64,000 nt of DNA from Rhexocercosporidium sp. MPI-PUGE-AT-0058 (Eukaryota > Ascomycota > Leotiomycetes > Helotiales), in assembly GCA_020746875.1 (NCBI GenBank), contig JAGTJL010000038.1, forward strand, positions 160,803 through 224,802. The letters are read 5' to 3'. Shown here in pieces: positions 63,159 to 64,000 of this stretch (positions are counted from its first letter, which is position 1; every line of letters begins with the position of its first letter). The notes beneath the pieces are model-generated. The model searched no databases. It saw only the letters and a list, made by a program, of their open reading frames with translations, and was not told where the DNA came from. A program made the translations under genes and the position numbers.

Positions 63159-64000
63159 ATGGGTGTCTCTAAGCGCTCCGCCAGAATCGTTATAGCAAAA
63201 CGACGATCTGCTCGCTAGAGCAAGGTGAGTGGCTCGATTTTCGATTAATTAATTAAAGATTAATTAATTAAAAAATAACCGCTGACTTATAATAAGTTAA
63301 AGCTATTATTAATAGCAAGAAGAAAGTCGTCGCTAAGGCACGACTGTCGGCTGCTCCCGTCCCCGCCCCCGCTCTTCGCCGTGCCGCTACTACTCCCCGG
63401 GCTCTAAAGCAGCTAATAAGTGCTTATATAATAATCTATTTAAATTATATTAATAGCGCCTTTTAAATAAAAAGTAGCGGTTAATATTATAATACCGTTG
63501 AAAAAGGTATTCGCTGCTTCGCCTGCTCGTCCGGCCACAAGTACGTAATTACTCCCGCTACTGCTTAGGCTTCTTTTCTTATATATTATAATACGTTAAA
63601 GAATAAAATTAGCAAAAAAGTAAGTTAATTTAATTGCTTTTTTTTGCTTTTTAATTTATTATTAATTTTTTTTAAGAATTAAAGTAATTAAGAATCCCGG
63701 TCCGTGCCGTTCTTAAGGGTGGTAATATTAGTAGAGCTACTACTGCTAGCGCTGCTATTGGTTTTAGTAGTAGAGTTATTTTAAAAGCTATTAGTGGATT
63801 TAAAGGTAATAATAAAGATAATAATAATAAGGAGAACGGTAAGTTACTTACTTTATTTTTAGAAAATTAAATTAATTTAATTAATTTTTTAAAAGAAAAA
63901 AAAGAGCTTTTAATTATTTTTATAGCTTATATTCGTGTTATTAAAAAGAAGATTACTGCCGCTACAAGTGCTCTCTTTATTAAGAAGAGTAATGAAGGAG
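63159..64000 (+). pseudogene. Possible degraded intron-bearing gene, runs off the window
   Basis: Short coding-like GC-richer blocks alternate with AT-rich, intron-like blocks having donor and acceptor sites. MGVSKRSARIVIAKRRSAR is followed by a stop, a GTGAGT site and an intron-like stretch. Further blocks read KKKVVAKARLSAAPVPAPAL, KGIRCFACSSGHKYVITPA, IPVRAVLKGGNISRATTASA, then ENG with GTAAGT, and after a TTTATAG acceptor AYIRVIKKKITAATSALFIK at the window edge. It looks like a basic protein with one CxxC pair, partly mutated. I do not recognise it. Confidence 0.35.

Noticed and set aside
1..64000. CRISPR arrays, bacterial-type operons or attachment sites
   Set aside because: The window is eukaryotic with spliced genes; the regular repeats seen are microsatellites, TIRs and hevein units, not spaced identical repeats.

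Overview
The window looks like a piece of a filamentous ascomycete (Pezizomycotina) genome. The genes have short GT-AG introns of about 45-150 bp, and the families are fungal: CBM18/GH18 chitinase, CFEM-Pth11 receptor-like protein, NACHT-ankyrin NLR, REG1-like regulator. The composition is two-speed. Long, extremely AT-rich stretches are packed with stop codons and TpA, which is the signature expected of repeat-induced point mutation (RIP). They alternate with islands of ordinary composition. I cannot name the species.

Layout: (1) About 1-27.0 kb is RIP-degraded repeat DNA. It holds a Gypsy-type retrotransposon remnant on the minus strand (LTR edge at 9097), two Fot1/pogo-type DNA transposons with clear terminal inverted repeats (TIRs) (11824-14342 and 24163-27004), and a group of short TIR elements flanked by 8-bp target duplications. 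It also has a long inverted repeat pair and direct repeats. (2) 27.0-36.3 kb is a gene island with a divergent pair. On the minus strand is a secreted protein built of nine hevein (CBM18) domains in 4 exons (522 aa). On the plus strand is a 15-exon, 1030-aa secreted protein joining CBM18, a GH18 chitinase and a HExxH metallopeptidase-like domain. (3) 36.05-46.5 kb is degraded again: a transposase fragment, a RIP-killed NACHT-ankyrin NLR, and a Tc1/mariner element split by a 1.8-kb pogo element. (4) 46.56-47.2 kb carries a less mutated LTR and gag fragment. (5) 49.2-57.1 kb is a second island: a broken REG1-like gene, a broken multi-pass membrane protein gene, a CFEM-Pth11-like gene with one single-base lesion, an intact 351-aa membrane protein gene with a 20-nt micro-exon, and a broken gene tail. 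(6) 57.1-64.0 kb is AT-rich, with Gypsy gag remains, a well-preserved solo LTR with its target duplication (62301-62463), and a possible degraded gene running off the end.

Functional reading: the two best genes both handle chitin and share one 1.1-kb promoter region. Their protein products are predicted to be secreted. A chitin-binding hevein array paired with a chitinase that also carries a peptidase-like module suggests a co-regulated set for chitin attack, or for shielding or processing chitin fragments. This is inference. Most other genes here are at some stage of decay, consistent with an accessory, repeat-rich region.
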